A stretch of 13,576 nt of DNA from the NCBI GenBank assembly GCA_947173865.1, contig CAMWGS010000030.1, positions 1 to 13,576 on the forward strand, given 5' to 3'. The stretch is from an uncultured Ruminococcus sp. Lineage in GTDB: Bacteria; Bacillota; Clostridia; Oscillospirales; Ruminococcaceae. The translations under genes were made by a program, and so were the position numbers. Below, in pieces: positions 1-7,104 of the stretch. A model generated the notes under the pieces. It was not told the origin of the DNA. It was given only the letters and a program-made list of their open reading frames with translations, and did not search any database. Numbering within the stretch: the stretch's first letter is position 1; each line of letters opens with the position of its first letter.

Positions 1-104
1 ATGTTATATATGAGGGAAGCGATTACGTTCTTTCCGCAGTTCACGAGAACGACAGCAGCTATCTCTCACTTTATGATGATATTATGATTGAAGGTGTTGA
101 ATAA
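1..104 (+). CDS. C-terminal end of a probable HlyD-type efflux adaptor (partial, 5' end outside window)
   Basis: The frame starting at base 3 is open from the window edge to a TAA at 102-104 and encodes the last 33 residues of a protein, including YVLSAVHENDSSYLSLYDD near the end. The pattern YVL-x(n)-YL-x-LYD-x-I is like the C-terminus of HlyD/SH3-like membrane-fusion adaptor proteins, which often precede yggS-sepF in Clostridia. That comparison is from memory of the family and its gene order, so the call is an inference. The reading frame itself is well supported, because the next gene's Shine-Dalgarno sequence and start sit directly at this stop. Nothing can be said of the rest of the protein. 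Confidence 0.45.
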   Translation, partial: VIYEGSDYVLSAVHENDSSYLSLYDDIMIEGVE

Positions 105-105
105 A

Positions 106-807
106 GTGGAGAATAATTTCAGTTATATCGACGAAAACCTCCGCATTATACGTGAACGCACAGGTGAGGCTTTTTCAAAGTACCGCTCTCCAGAAGATAC
201 GGTACGTATTATGGCTGTTACAAAGACCGTAGCTCCCGAAGCAGTCAACCACGCTGTTTCGCTCGGGCTTGACCTTCTCGGTGAAAATCGTGTTCAGGAG
301 TATCTTTCAAAAAAAGATACATATGAAAAATCGGCGGAAGTTCAGTTTATAGGAAGTCTGCAAACGAACAAGGTCAAGTATATAATAGATTCAGTAAGTA
401 TGATTCAGTCTGTTGACAGTCTCAGACTCGGTGAAACAATAAGCCGTCTTGCCGTTAAGAACAACAAGGTAATGGACATTCTTTGTGAAGTAAATATCGG
501 CGGTGAGGATTCAAAAGGCGGTGTTTCCCCGTCCGCACTGAATGAACTTATTGAACAGCTTACTCAGCTTGAGGGAATACGCATAAGAGGTCTTATGACA
601 ATTCCACCACCGTCTGAAAGTGATATTTTTTTAGGAAGAATGCAGGAACTTTTCAATAAAACTGCTTCTGATAAAAAGGACATAGTTTCAATGGACATAC
701 TTTCAATGGGAATGACCCACGATTATACCGAATCGGTTAAATTCGGTTCTACTCTTGTAAGAATAGGAACAGGACTTTTTGGAGCAAGGGACTACGGCAA
801 AAAATAA
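106..807 (+). CDS. yggS: YggS/PLPBP-family pyridoxal phosphate homeostasis protein
   Basis: This cytoplasmic protein is a single-domain PLP-binding TIM barrel that buffers pyridoxal phosphate; no enzymatic reaction is firmly assigned to the family. From the GTG at 106 it is 233 residues, the usual length. Family motifs appear in order: MAVTKT with the PLP lysine at about residue 40, GENRVQEY, FIGSLQTNKVK, SVDSLRLGE, VNIGGEDSKGG, GLMTIPP, LSMGMTHD and the phosphate-binding GSTLVRIGTGLFGAR. A TTG at 88 is in frame, but GTG 106 is preferred because AAGGTG at 91-96 sits 9 bases upstream, whereas TTG 88 has no Shine-Dalgarno sequence. The gene starts one base after the upstream stop, which suggests translational coupling. 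It matches B. subtilis ylmE, the neighbour of sepF. Function is very likely; the exact start is less sure. Confidence 0.93.
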   Translation: MENNFSYIDENLRIIRERTGEAFSKYRSPEDTVRIMAVTKTVAPEAVNHAVSLGLDLLGENRVQEYLSKKDTYEKSAEVQFIGSLQTNKVKYIIDSVSMIQSVDSLRLGETISRLAVKNNKVMDILCEVNIGGEDSKGGVSPSALNELIEQLTQLEGIRIRGLMTIPPPSESDIFLGRMQELFNKTASDKKDIVSMDILSMGMTHDYTESVKFGSTLVRIGTGLFGARDYGKK

Positions 808-862
808 AATCAAAGAACTTTCACTGTTATTTGTCCCATATTCTTTCAGGATAATGTCCGTT

Positions 863-927
863 CACGGAATACTCCGCATTTATTCCGTGTGTAGAACAGA
901 TAAAATGAAATGCGGAGAAGGAGTATT
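863..927 (+). promoter_or_regulatory. sepF leader with competing RNA pairings, one covering the Shine-Dalgarno sequence
   Basis: CACGGAATA (863-871) pairs perfectly with TATTCCGTG (881-889), leaving a 9-base loop. Alternatively AATACTCC (868-875) pairs with GGAGTATT (920-927), and GCATTT (876-881) with AAATGC (908-913), giving a 14-bp helix with a 6-base bulge. This second form buries the GGAG that serves sepF. The two forms share bases 868-871 and 881, so they exclude each other. The complementarity is seen directly; a regulatory role is inferred. No known riboswitch class was recognised, and no convincing sigma-A promoter was found in the 123-base gap. Confidence 0.4.
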
Positions 928-930
928 AAT

Positions 931-1446
931 ATGAAAATAATTGACAATATCAAGGATTTTTTCTTTGCAGCCGAAGAAGATGATGACGACGAGCAGGTTG
1001 AAATGCCTGCACCCGTACGCAAGCCGACTGTTGAGCCTTCCTCACAGCGTGTCGAAGCTGAAGAAGCACCCCCTCCGCCCCCTGTTCATGAAAGCAGCAG
1101 TAACAACAGTGAAAGAATGAGCGGAGGAACCGGACGCAGAAATAAGGTGGTTAACATTCAGACAACAGCACAGCTTCAGGTGGTACTTGTAAAACCCTCA
1201 GCGTTTACAGACGCAAAGCAGATTGCAGACCATCTTATTGCAAAGAAAACAGTAGTCCTTAATCTTGAAACAGCTTCTCCTGAAAACAAGAGAAGAATAA
1301 TCGACTTCCTTGTTGGTGTTGCATATGCAAACGGCGGAAGCCTCAAGCCTGTTGCAAATCTTACCTATATTATAACTCCCTATAACGTAGGATTTATAGG
1401 TGAGGACCTTGTAGGAGAACTTGAAAACAACGGTGTATTTATCTGA
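931..1446 (+). CDS. sepF: Cell division protein SepF
   Basis: SepF is a peripheral membrane protein that polymerises into arcs and links FtsZ to the membrane at the division site. The 171-residue product has the expected three parts. An N-terminal amphipathic stretch (MKIIDNIKDFFFAAEE) is the likely membrane anchor. An acidic and proline-rich disordered linker runs to about residue 70. The folded SepF domain (about 71-171) starts at KVVNIQTT and carries VVLVKPSAF, VVLNLE, RRIIDFLVG and the C-terminal YIITPYNV. ATG 931 is chosen over an in-frame ATG at 910 because AAGGAG at 918-923 lies 7 bases before it, and because the 931 start gives the usual N-terminal helix. The stop overlaps the next start as TGATG. 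Confidence 0.95.
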   Translation: MKIIDNIKDFFFAAEEDDDDEQVEMPAPVRKPTVEPSSQRVEAEEAPPPPPVHESSSNNSERMSGGTGRRNKVVNIQTTAQLQVVLVKPSAFTDAKQIADHLIAKKTVVLNLETASPENKRRIIDFLVGVAYANGGSLKPVANLTYIITPYNVGFIGEDLVGELENNGVFI

Positions 1447-2204
1447 TGGACGCATCATCTGATAAGTTTTTTTATGCAAGACTCAGCGATATTGTGAGCC
1501 GTTGCGAAAGAAGCGGAACAGGTTGTTTTTCCTCTTTTCTTGACGAAAGACAGTGTGCGGAAGCGGAACTGTGGTGTTCACGGAATACAGGCGGATTTAT
1601 GTATACTCTCTGGGGCGGACATGAGGACGCAGGACGTAAAATGCTTGCGGTTTATCCTGATTATTACGCAGATTATATTATTGAAGATTTTCCGTTTAAG
1701 TGTCTTACTTTTACATACAGAAAAGAGGATAAACTGAGTCACAGGGATTTTCTTGGAACTTTCATGGGAATGCGTCTGAAGCGTGAGGTGATAGGCGATA
1801 TCATCACGGGTGAAGGCATTGCACAGGTTTTTATGACAGACGTTGCCGCAAGGCTTATTTCTGCCACTGTTTCAAAAATCGGAAAAACAGGTGTAAAGTG
1901 TTTTGACGACAGACCTTTTGAAATGGAAGTAAAACATGAATTTGTCAATATAAGCGGAACTGTTGCTTCACTGCGGCTTGACTGCATTGTAAGTCTTGCT
2001 GCTAAGCTCAGCCGTGAAAATGCCGCAAAACTTATCCGTTCGGAAAAAGTTGACGTCAATCATTTTACGGCGGAATCCGTTTCGGCAGAACTTCATAAGG
2101 GGGACATACTTTCCATAAGGGGCTGCGGAAGATTTATTCTTTCGGATATAGGCAGTCCGACAAAGAAAGACCGTATACATATCAGTTTGAAAAAATTTGT
2201 TTAG
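1446..2204 (+). CDS. ylmH: YlmH-type S4-domain RNA-binding protein
   Basis: This 252-residue cytoplasmic protein has the YlmH layout. A less conserved N-terminal region runs to about residue 95. The central block follows, with SHRDFLGTFMGMRLKREVIGDI and a conserved KIGKTGVK (about 98-151). A C-terminal S4 RNA-binding domain covers about 176-235 (SLRLDCIVSLAAKLSR, AAKLIRSEKVDVN, GDILSIRGCGRF). In B. subtilis the family binds the large ribosomal subunit and takes part in ribosome-associated quality control; it was first noticed as a division-cluster gene. ATG 1446 overlaps the sepF stop by one base, suggesting coupled translation. The YggT gene usually found between sepF and ylmH is absent here. 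Confidence 0.9.
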   Translation: MDASSDKFFYARLSDIVSRCERSGTGCFSSFLDERQCAEAELWCSRNTGGFMYTLWGGHEDAGRKMLAVYPDYYADYIIEDFPFKCLTFTYRKEDKLSHRDFLGTFMGMRLKREVIGDIITGEGIAQVFMTDVAARLISATVSKIGKTGVKCFDDRPFEMEVKHEFVNISGTVASLRLDCIVSLAAKLSRENAAKLIRSEKVDVNHFTAESVSAELHKGDILSIRGCGRFILSDIGSPTKKDRIHISLKKFV

Positions 2205-2217
2205 AGGTGAAATAAAT

Positions 2218-2775
2218 ATGATTACTTCAAAGGACGTTAGAAACAAAAGATTTGAAAAAGCTGCCTTTGGCTATAAACAGGAAGAAATTGATGAATTCTT
2301 TGCACAGCTTGAAGCAGAGCTTGACGAAATGGAACGTGAACGCAATGAAGCAAATAATAAAATTCAGGTTCTTGCCGATAAAGTCCGTGAGTACATGAGG
2401 GACGAGGACGCTCTCAAGGACGCTCTCCTTGGTGCTCAGAAACAGGGTCATCAGGTTATAAACGAAGCTCACGACAAGGCTGAACAGATTATAGCAGAGG
2501 CACAGGCAAAGGCAGATGCACTTGAAGATGAGGCAGTCCGTCAGCACGCTATAGCTATGGAAAAGAACCGTGAGGAAATAGCAAAGGAAAAGGAAGCTCT
2601 AATTGAAGCACAACAACAGGTTGCAGACTTTAAGAAAAGTCTGTTTGATGTCTATAAGGAACATCTTGAACTTATTTCAACCATGCCCGAAACCTATGAA
2701 GAAGCTACAGGACAGGTTCAGCCACAGACCGCCGAACAGATTGCCGCTGCTATAATTTCGGAACAGACTGAATAA
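2218..2775 (+). CDS. divIVA: DivIVA-family cell pole/septum coiled-coil protein
   Basis: DivIVA proteins bind negatively curved membrane at septa and poles and recruit division or wall factors. The 185-residue product has the N-terminal DivIVA domain (ITSKDVRNKRFEKAAFGYKQ, then EEIDEFFAQLEAELD). From about residue 30 to 155 it is a long heptad-rich coiled coil, high in Glu, Lys, Ala and Gln, ending in a short less ordered tail. ATG 2218 is preferred over an in-frame ATG at 2197 because AGAGGTGA at 2203-2210 lies 7 bases upstream. In B. subtilis, Phe17-Arg18 insert into and contact the membrane; the aligned residues here are Ala16-Phe17, so the aromatic residue is shifted by one and the arginine is missing. 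Only 13 bases separate it from ylmH. Confidence 0.92.
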   Translation: MITSKDVRNKRFEKAAFGYKQEEIDEFFAQLEAELDEMERERNEANNKIQVLADKVREYMRDEDALKDALLGAQKQGHQVINEAHDKAEQIIAEAQAKADALEDEAVRQHAIAMEKNREEIAKEKEALIEAQQQVADFKKSLFDVYKEHLELISTMPETYEEATGQVQPQTAEQIAAAIISEQTE

Positions 2776-2807
2776 TAATATATAATTCCCTTATGGAAAA
2801 TATGATG

Positions 2808-2815
2808 AAAGGAGG
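2808..2815 (+). promoter_or_regulatory. Strong Shine-Dalgarno sequence of ileS, far from its start
   Basis: AAAGGAGG is a near-perfect match to the anti-Shine-Dalgarno sequence, but its last base lies 33 bases before ATG 2849, far beyond the usual 5-10. No other good Shine-Dalgarno match lies closer. The intervening bases are almost entirely a perfect hairpin (2815-2840), described separately. Confidence 0.7.
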
Positions 2816-2840
2816 ATTTTTCACAGAATTGTGAAAAATC
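2815..2840 (+). promoter_or_regulatory. Perfect hairpin between Shine-Dalgarno and start codon of ileS
   Basis: GATTTTTCACA (2815-2825) and TGTGAAAAATC (2830-2840) are exact reverse complements around a GAAT loop. The stem starts at the last G of AAAGGAGG. If the hairpin folds, the sequence left between AAAGGAG (2808-2814) and ATG 2849 is only 8 bases, an ideal spacing. The same arrangement is known from phage T4 gene 38, where a hairpin brings a distant Shine-Dalgarno sequence to its start codon. The structure is seen directly; the role is inferred. A DNA operator palindrome is the main alternative. Confidence 0.6.
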
Positions 2841-2848
2841 ATGGAAAA

Positions 2849-5620
2849 ATGTCAGTAGATTACAATACTACCCTTAATTTACCTAAAACAGATTTTCCCA
2901 TGCGTGGAAATCTGCCGAAAAGAGAACCTGCTACCCTTGAAAAGTGGGAAAGTGAAAGACTTTACTATAAGATGATTGAAAAGAATCAGGGAAAACCCTC
3001 CTATATTCTGCACGATGGTCCTCCGTATGCAAACGGTGAGATTCATCTGGGTACGGCTCTCAATAAAACTCTCAAGGATTTTATAGCAAAATATAAGAAT
3101 ATGAGCGGTTTCTGTGCTCCTTACGTTCCAGGCTGGGACACTCACGGTCTGCCGATTGAACTCAAGGCAATGAAGGCAATCGGTGTTGAAAACGGTGCAA
3201 TTCCGCCTGTTGAACTCAGAAAACACTGTCATGACTTTGCTATGAAGCACGTCAACAACCAGATGAAGCAGTTCAAGCGTCTCGGTACTCTCGGAGACTA
3301 TGACGACCCGTATCTCACTCTTAAACCTGAGTTTGAAGCACGTCAGATTGAAGTTTTCGGCGAGATGGCAAAGAGAGGCTATATGTACAAGGGACTTAAG
3401 CCTGTTTACTGGTGTCCCGACTGTAACACAGCCCTTGCAGAAGCTGAAATTGAGTATTCAAACGACCCGTGTCACTCTATCTATGTAAAGTTCAATGTTA
3501 CAGACGACAAGGGCATTTTCAAGGGAATGGGTCTTGACCTTTCAAAGATTTATTTCGTTATCTGGACTACTACTACATGGACTATCCCTGGCAATCTTGC
3601 TATCTGTCTTGGACCTGAGTATAATTATACACTTGTAAAAGTCGGTGAAGAACATTATGTAATGGCTGAAGAACTCGTCAGGACAACTATGGAAACAGCA
3701 GGTATTACAGAGTATACAACAGACGGTATTTTCACAGGTGCGGAACTTGAAGGCATGAAGACAAAGCACCCTCTTTATGACAGATTTTCACCCGTTATTG
3801 TCGGTGACCATGTAACACTTGAAAGCGGTACCGGTTGTGTTCATACTGCTCCAGGTTATGGTGTTGAGGACTTTGAAGTATGCAAGAAGTACGACGATAT
3901 CGGAATTATCGTATGTGTTGACTCAAAGGGCAGACAGACAGCCGAAGCAGGTGAGTTTGAGGGTATGGACACAGATACAGCAAACAAGGCTATTGCAAAG
4001 AAGCTTGAAGAACTTAACGCACTTCTTGCTATTCAGAAAATCGTCCATCAGTATCCGCACTGCTGGAGATGTAACAGTCCTATTATCTACCGTGCTACTG
4101 AACAGTGGTTCTGTTCCGTCAACGGTTTCAAGGACAAGGCTATAAAAGCTATTGAGTCTGTTCAGTGGATTCCCGAGTGGGGCGAGGACAGAATAAAAGG
4201 CATGGTTCGTGACAGAAGTGACTGGTGCATTTCACGTCAGAGAACATGGGGCGTACCGATTCCGATTATCTACTGTAAGAACTGCGGAAAGCCGATTGTA
4301 AATGACGATACTATAAAGGCAATTGCTGACCTTTTCCGTGCGGAAGGTTCTGACGCATGGTGGACTAAGGACGTTAAGGAATTTATTCCCGAAAGTGTAA
4401 AGTGTGACTGCGGTTGCGGTGAGTTCACAAAGGAATATGACATTATGGACGTATGGTTTGATAGTGGTGTTTCTCATTCTGCCGTAATGGAACAGCATAA
4501 GGGTCTTACATGGCCTGCTGACCTCTATCTTGAGGGTGCTGACCAGTATAGAGGCTGGTTCCAGTCGTCACTTCTTACTTCTGTAGTTTACAAGGGTTCT
4601 GCTCCTTATAAGGCTGTATGTACTCACGGCTGGGTAGTTGACGGACAGGGTAAGACCATGCACAAGTCTCTCGGAAACGGTATTGACCCGAGTGAAATCA
4701 CTGACCAGTATGGTGCAGATATTCTTCGTCTGTGGGTTGCATCTTCTGACTATCATTCAGATATAAGAATTTCAAAGCCGATTCTCAGTCAGCTTTCAGA
4801 CGCTTACAAGAAAATCAGAAATACAGCAAGATTCATTCTCGGAAATCTCGGCAACGGCAAGGGCTTTAATCCCGATACCGACAGTGTTTCCGATGATAAG
4901 CTTACCGAGCTTGACAAGTGGGCTATGATGCGTCTTGACGCACTTATTGACAAGGTAAATGAGGGTTATAATGCTTTCGATTTCCATATTGCATTCCACG
5001 CAATTCACAATTTCTGTGTAATTGATATGTCCAATTTCTATCTTGACATCATCAAGGACAGACTTTATTGTGAAAAGGAAGATTCCGAGCTTCGTCGTGC
5101 CGCTCAGACTACTATGTATAAGATTCTCAGTGCTGTTGCAAGACTTGCCGCACCTATTATCTCATTTACTGCTGAGGAAATCTGGGGATTCATGCCACAT
5201 TCTGCAAACGACGATACACAGAGTGTATTCCTCAATCAGATGCCCGAAAAGTCAGGAATTGAATTCAGTGCGGAATTTGTTGAAAAATGGAACTTTATCT
5301 ATTCAACACGTGAGGCAGTGAACAAAGCTCTTGAAGAAGCAAGAAATGCCAAGACAATCGGTAAGTCACTTGAAGCAGGAATTGTTATTCATGCGTCCGC
5401 TGAGGATTATGAAAAATATAATGCACTTGCTGAACAGCTTGCAAAAATTCTTATTGTTTCGGACGTTACTGTTGAAAAATCCGACAGCGAAACAAGTTTT
5501 GAAGTTGTAAAGGCAGACGGTGACAAATGTGAACGTTGCTGGTGTTATTCAAAGTACGTGGGTACAAACCACGAACACCCGACACTTTGTCAGAGATGTG
5601 TTACTGCTGTTGAAGTATAA
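2849..5620 (+). CDS. ileS: Isoleucyl-tRNA synthetase
   Basis: This class I synthetase attaches isoleucine to tRNA(Ile) and edits misactivated valine. The 923-residue protein is full length. The N-terminal signature LPKTDFPMRGNLPKREP supports ATG 2849 over the in-frame GTG at 2831, which lies inside a hairpin. The HIGH motif reads HLGT (about 66-69). The CP1 editing domain has WTTTTWTIPGNLA and GTGCVHTAPGYGVEDFEV. Next come WCISRQRTWGVPIPI and VWFDSGVSH. The KMSKS motif reads TMHKS (about 603-607). An anticodon-binding domain follows, then a C-terminal zinc finger with Cys 894, 897, 914 and 917. The HLGT and TMHKS variants keep the key first His and second Lys. No T-box leader precedes the gene. 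The 73-base leader instead holds the hairpin at 2815-2840. Confidence 0.97.
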   Translation: MSVDYNTTLNLPKTDFPMRGNLPKREPATLEKWESERLYYKMIEKNQGKPSYILHDGPPYANGEIHLGTALNKTLKDFIAKYKNMSGFCAPYVPGWDTHGLPIELKAMKAIGVENGAIPPVELRKHCHDFAMKHVNNQMKQFKRLGTLGDYDDPYLTLKPEFEARQIEVFGEMAKRGYMYKGLKPVYWCPDCNTALAEAEIEYSNDPCHSIYVKFNVTDDKGIFKGMGLDLSKIYFVIWTTTTWTIPGNLAICLGPEYNYTLVKVGEEHYVMAEELVRTTMETAGITEYTTDGIFTGAELEGMKTKHPLYDRFSPVIVGDHVTLESGTGCVHTAPGYGVEDFEVCKKYDDIGIIVCVDSKGRQTAEAGEFEGMDTDTANKAIAKKLEELNALLAIQKIVHQYPHCWRCNSPIIYRATEQWFCSVNGFKDKAIKAIESVQWIPEWGEDRIKGMVRDRSDWCISRQRTWGVPIPIIYCKNCGKPIVNDDTIKAIADLFRAEGSDAWWTKDVKEFIPESVKCDCGCGEFTKEYDIMDVWFDSGVSHSAVMEQHKGLTWPADLYLEGADQYRGWFQSSLLTSVVYKGSAPYKAVCTHGWVVDGQGKTMHKSLGNGIDPSEITDQYGADILRLWVASSDYHSDIRISKPILSQLSDAYKKIRNTARFILGNLGNGKGFNPDTDSVSDDKLTELDKWAMMRLDALIDKVNEGYNAFDFHIAFHAIHNFCVIDMSNFYLDIIKDRLYCEKEDSELRRAAQTTMYKILSAVARLAAPIISFTAEEIWGFMPHSANDDTQSVFLNQMPEKSGIEFSAEFVEKWNFIYSTREAVNKALEEARNAKTIGKSLEAGIVIHASAEDYEKYNALAEQLAKILIVSDVTVEKSDSETSFEVVKADGDKCERCWCYSKYVGTNHEHPTLCQRCVTAVEV

Positions 5621-5630
5621 TTTTTGTATT

Positions 5631-5665
5631 ATATTGCCTGCTGTCTGAACGTCGGCAGGCAGTAT
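5631..5665 (+). terminator. Hairpin between ileS and lspA, possible weak terminator or processing site
   Basis: ATATTGCCTGC (5631-5641) pairs with GCAGGCAGTAT (5655-5665), with one G-T pair and a 13-base loop that can close by two more pairs. Downstream comes TTTATTG, not a continuous T run, so any termination is likely partial. It ends 7 bases before the lspA Shine-Dalgarno sequence and could equally stabilise or separate the ileS message. Confidence 0.4.
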
Positions 5666-5683
5666 TTATTGAAAGGAAAATTA

Positions 5684-6181
5684 ATGGCTGTTTTTCTTGT
5701 TATAATGATTGGCTTACTGGTTGTTGTCGACCAGCTTGTGAAAAACTGGGCAGTTGACGTGCTTCAGCCTGTGGGAAGCATGGACTTCATTCATTTCGGT
5801 GATTTTAAAATTATTGACCTGACATATCTTGAAAACGATGGTGCAATTTTCGGCAGTATGGCAGGACAGAGGTGGTTTCTTGTCGGATTTACCTCGCTTG
5901 TGCTTGTTGTGGGAATTGTTGCGATGTTTGTAATGATGAAGCGGTCAAAACTTATTGACATTGCAATGGGTCTTTTTATTGCGGGAGGTATCGGAAATCT
6001 TATTGACCGTATACGTTTCGGTTATGTGGTTGATATGTTTGAAATAAAGCTTTTCAGGTTTGCGATTTTCAACGTTGCTGATATATGTGTAACTGTAGCA
6101 GAAGTACTGTTGTTGATTTATGTGATATTTATTTATCCTAAAACTGAAAAGGCTAAACGGGAGGCAGAAAAAAATGCCTGA
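5684..6181 (+). CDS. lspA: Lipoprotein signal peptidase (signal peptidase II)
   Basis: LspA is a membrane aspartyl protease that cuts prolipoprotein signal peptides before the lipid-modified cysteine. The 165-residue product has about four transmembrane segments (roughly 2-16, 62-86, 91-110 and 132-152). It shows the conserved N-terminal DQLVKNW, the ENDGAIFG loop, GGIGNLIDRIRFGYVVD with Asp108, and FNVAD with Asp133; these two aspartates are the catalytic pair by homology. ATG 5684 is chosen over the in-frame TTG at 5624 because AAAGGA at 5672-5677 lies 6 bases before it and the protein then starts at the first hydrophobic helix. It overlaps the next gene by 8 bases. Two likely lipoprotein substrates lie downstream in this window. 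Confidence 0.96.
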   Translation: MAVFLVIMIGLLVVVDQLVKNWAVDVLQPVGSMDFIHFGDFKIIDLTYLENDGAIFGSMAGQRWFLVGFTSLVLVVGIVAMFVMMKRSKLIDIAMGLFIAGGIGNLIDRIRFGYVVDMFEIKLFRFAIFNVADICVTVAEVLLLIYVIFIYPKTEKAKREAEKNA

Positions 6182-7088
6182 GATAATTCGTCTTTCTGTC
6201 GGTGAGGAAAGTTCGGGCGGAAGAATTGACAAATATATTTCTGAAAATATTGACGGTCTTACACGTTCGGCAGTGCAGGGACTTCTTGAAAAGGGAAATA
6301 TTCTTGTAAACGGAAAAGACATAAACAAAAATTATAAGATAAAATCAAACGACGATATTTCCGTTGAAATTCCAGAACCGCAGTGCATGGACGCTGTCCC
6401 TGAAAATATTCCGCTTGATATAGTTTATGAAGATGACGACTTGCTTGTTGTGAATAAGCCGAAGGGCATGGTTGTACACCCTGCCCACGCAAATTATAAC
6501 GGTACGCTTGTAAACGCTCTGCTGTATCACTGCGGAGAAAGTCTTTCGGGAATAAACGGTGTAATCCGCCCTGGAATAGTACACAGGATAGACAAGAACA
6601 CAAGCGGACTGCTTATTGTTGCGAAAAATGACAAATCACACCTGCATCTTGCACAGCAGATTAAGGAACACAGTTTCACACGTGAATATGAAGCGGTTGC
6701 AACGGGTTATTTCAAAGAATCTGAGGGAACAATTGACGCACCTATAGGACGGCATAAGACAGACCGCAAAAAAATGTGCGTGACAACTGAAAATTCACGT
6801 AATGCCGTTACGCATTATTCTGTTATAAAACAGTACGGCGGTTTTGCATATGTACGTTTAAGGCTTGAAACTGGTCGTACTCATCAGATACGTGTGCATC
6901 TTTCCTATATCGGACACGCTGTACTTGGTGACGACGTTTACGGAAAACCTTACAGGGATATTGACGGGCAGTGTCTGCACGCCCGAAAAATAGGCTTTAT
7001 TCACCCGACTACCGAGAAATATATGGAGTTTACAAGTGAACTGCCTGATTATTTCCGAAAAGTACTGAACAAAATTGAAAAGACTTGA
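6174..7088 (+). CDS. RluD-type pseudouridine synthase with S4 domain
   Basis: This enzyme family isomerises uridine to pseudouridine, usually in 23S rRNA. The 304-residue product has an N-terminal S4 RNA-binding domain (about 14-70, GGRIDKYISE through DDISVEIPEPQ) and a RluA/RluD catalytic domain. Visible motifs are VVNKPKGMVVHP, then RPGIVHRIDKNTSGLLIVAKN with catalytic Asp140, then LETGRTHQIRVH and GDDVYGKP. GGGAGG at 6160-6165 lies 8 bases before the ATG, which overlaps the end of lspA by 8 bases. The lspA-rluD pairing is common in bacteria and matches B. subtilis lspA-ylyB. The exact rRNA target cannot be read from sequence, so no symbol is given. Confidence 0.94.
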   Translation: MPEIIRLSVGEESSGGRIDKYISENIDGLTRSAVQGLLEKGNILVNGKDINKNYKIKSNDDISVEIPEPQCMDAVPENIPLDIVYEDDDLLVVNKPKGMVVHPAHANYNGTLVNALLYHCGESLSGINGVIRPGIVHRIDKNTSGLLIVAKNDKSHLHLAQQIKEHSFTREYEAVATGYFKESEGTIDAPIGRHKTDRKKMCVTTENSRNAVTHYSVIKQYGGFAYVRLRLETGRTHQIRVHLSYIGHAVLGDDVYGKPYRDIDGQCLHARKIGFIHPTTEKYMEFTSELPDYFRKVLNKIEKT

Positions 7089-7104
7089 AAATGAGGTGAA
7101 AATT

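Noticed and set aside
831..855. Promoter for sepF with TTGTCC and GATAAT
   Set aside because: The spacing is only 13 bases, too short for sigma-A, and no better pair is present in the gap.
2776..2814. T-box leader or separate promoter for ileS
   Set aside because: The gap is too short for a T-box and lacks its conserved sequence. A TATAAT lies at 2781-2786, but no -35 box is present at 16-18 bases.
2841..2858. A six-codon ATG frame overlapping the ileS start, as a possible leader peptide
   Set aside because: It has no Shine-Dalgarno sequence at a useful distance in either the folded or open form, and it encodes no isoleucine codons that would suggest attenuation.
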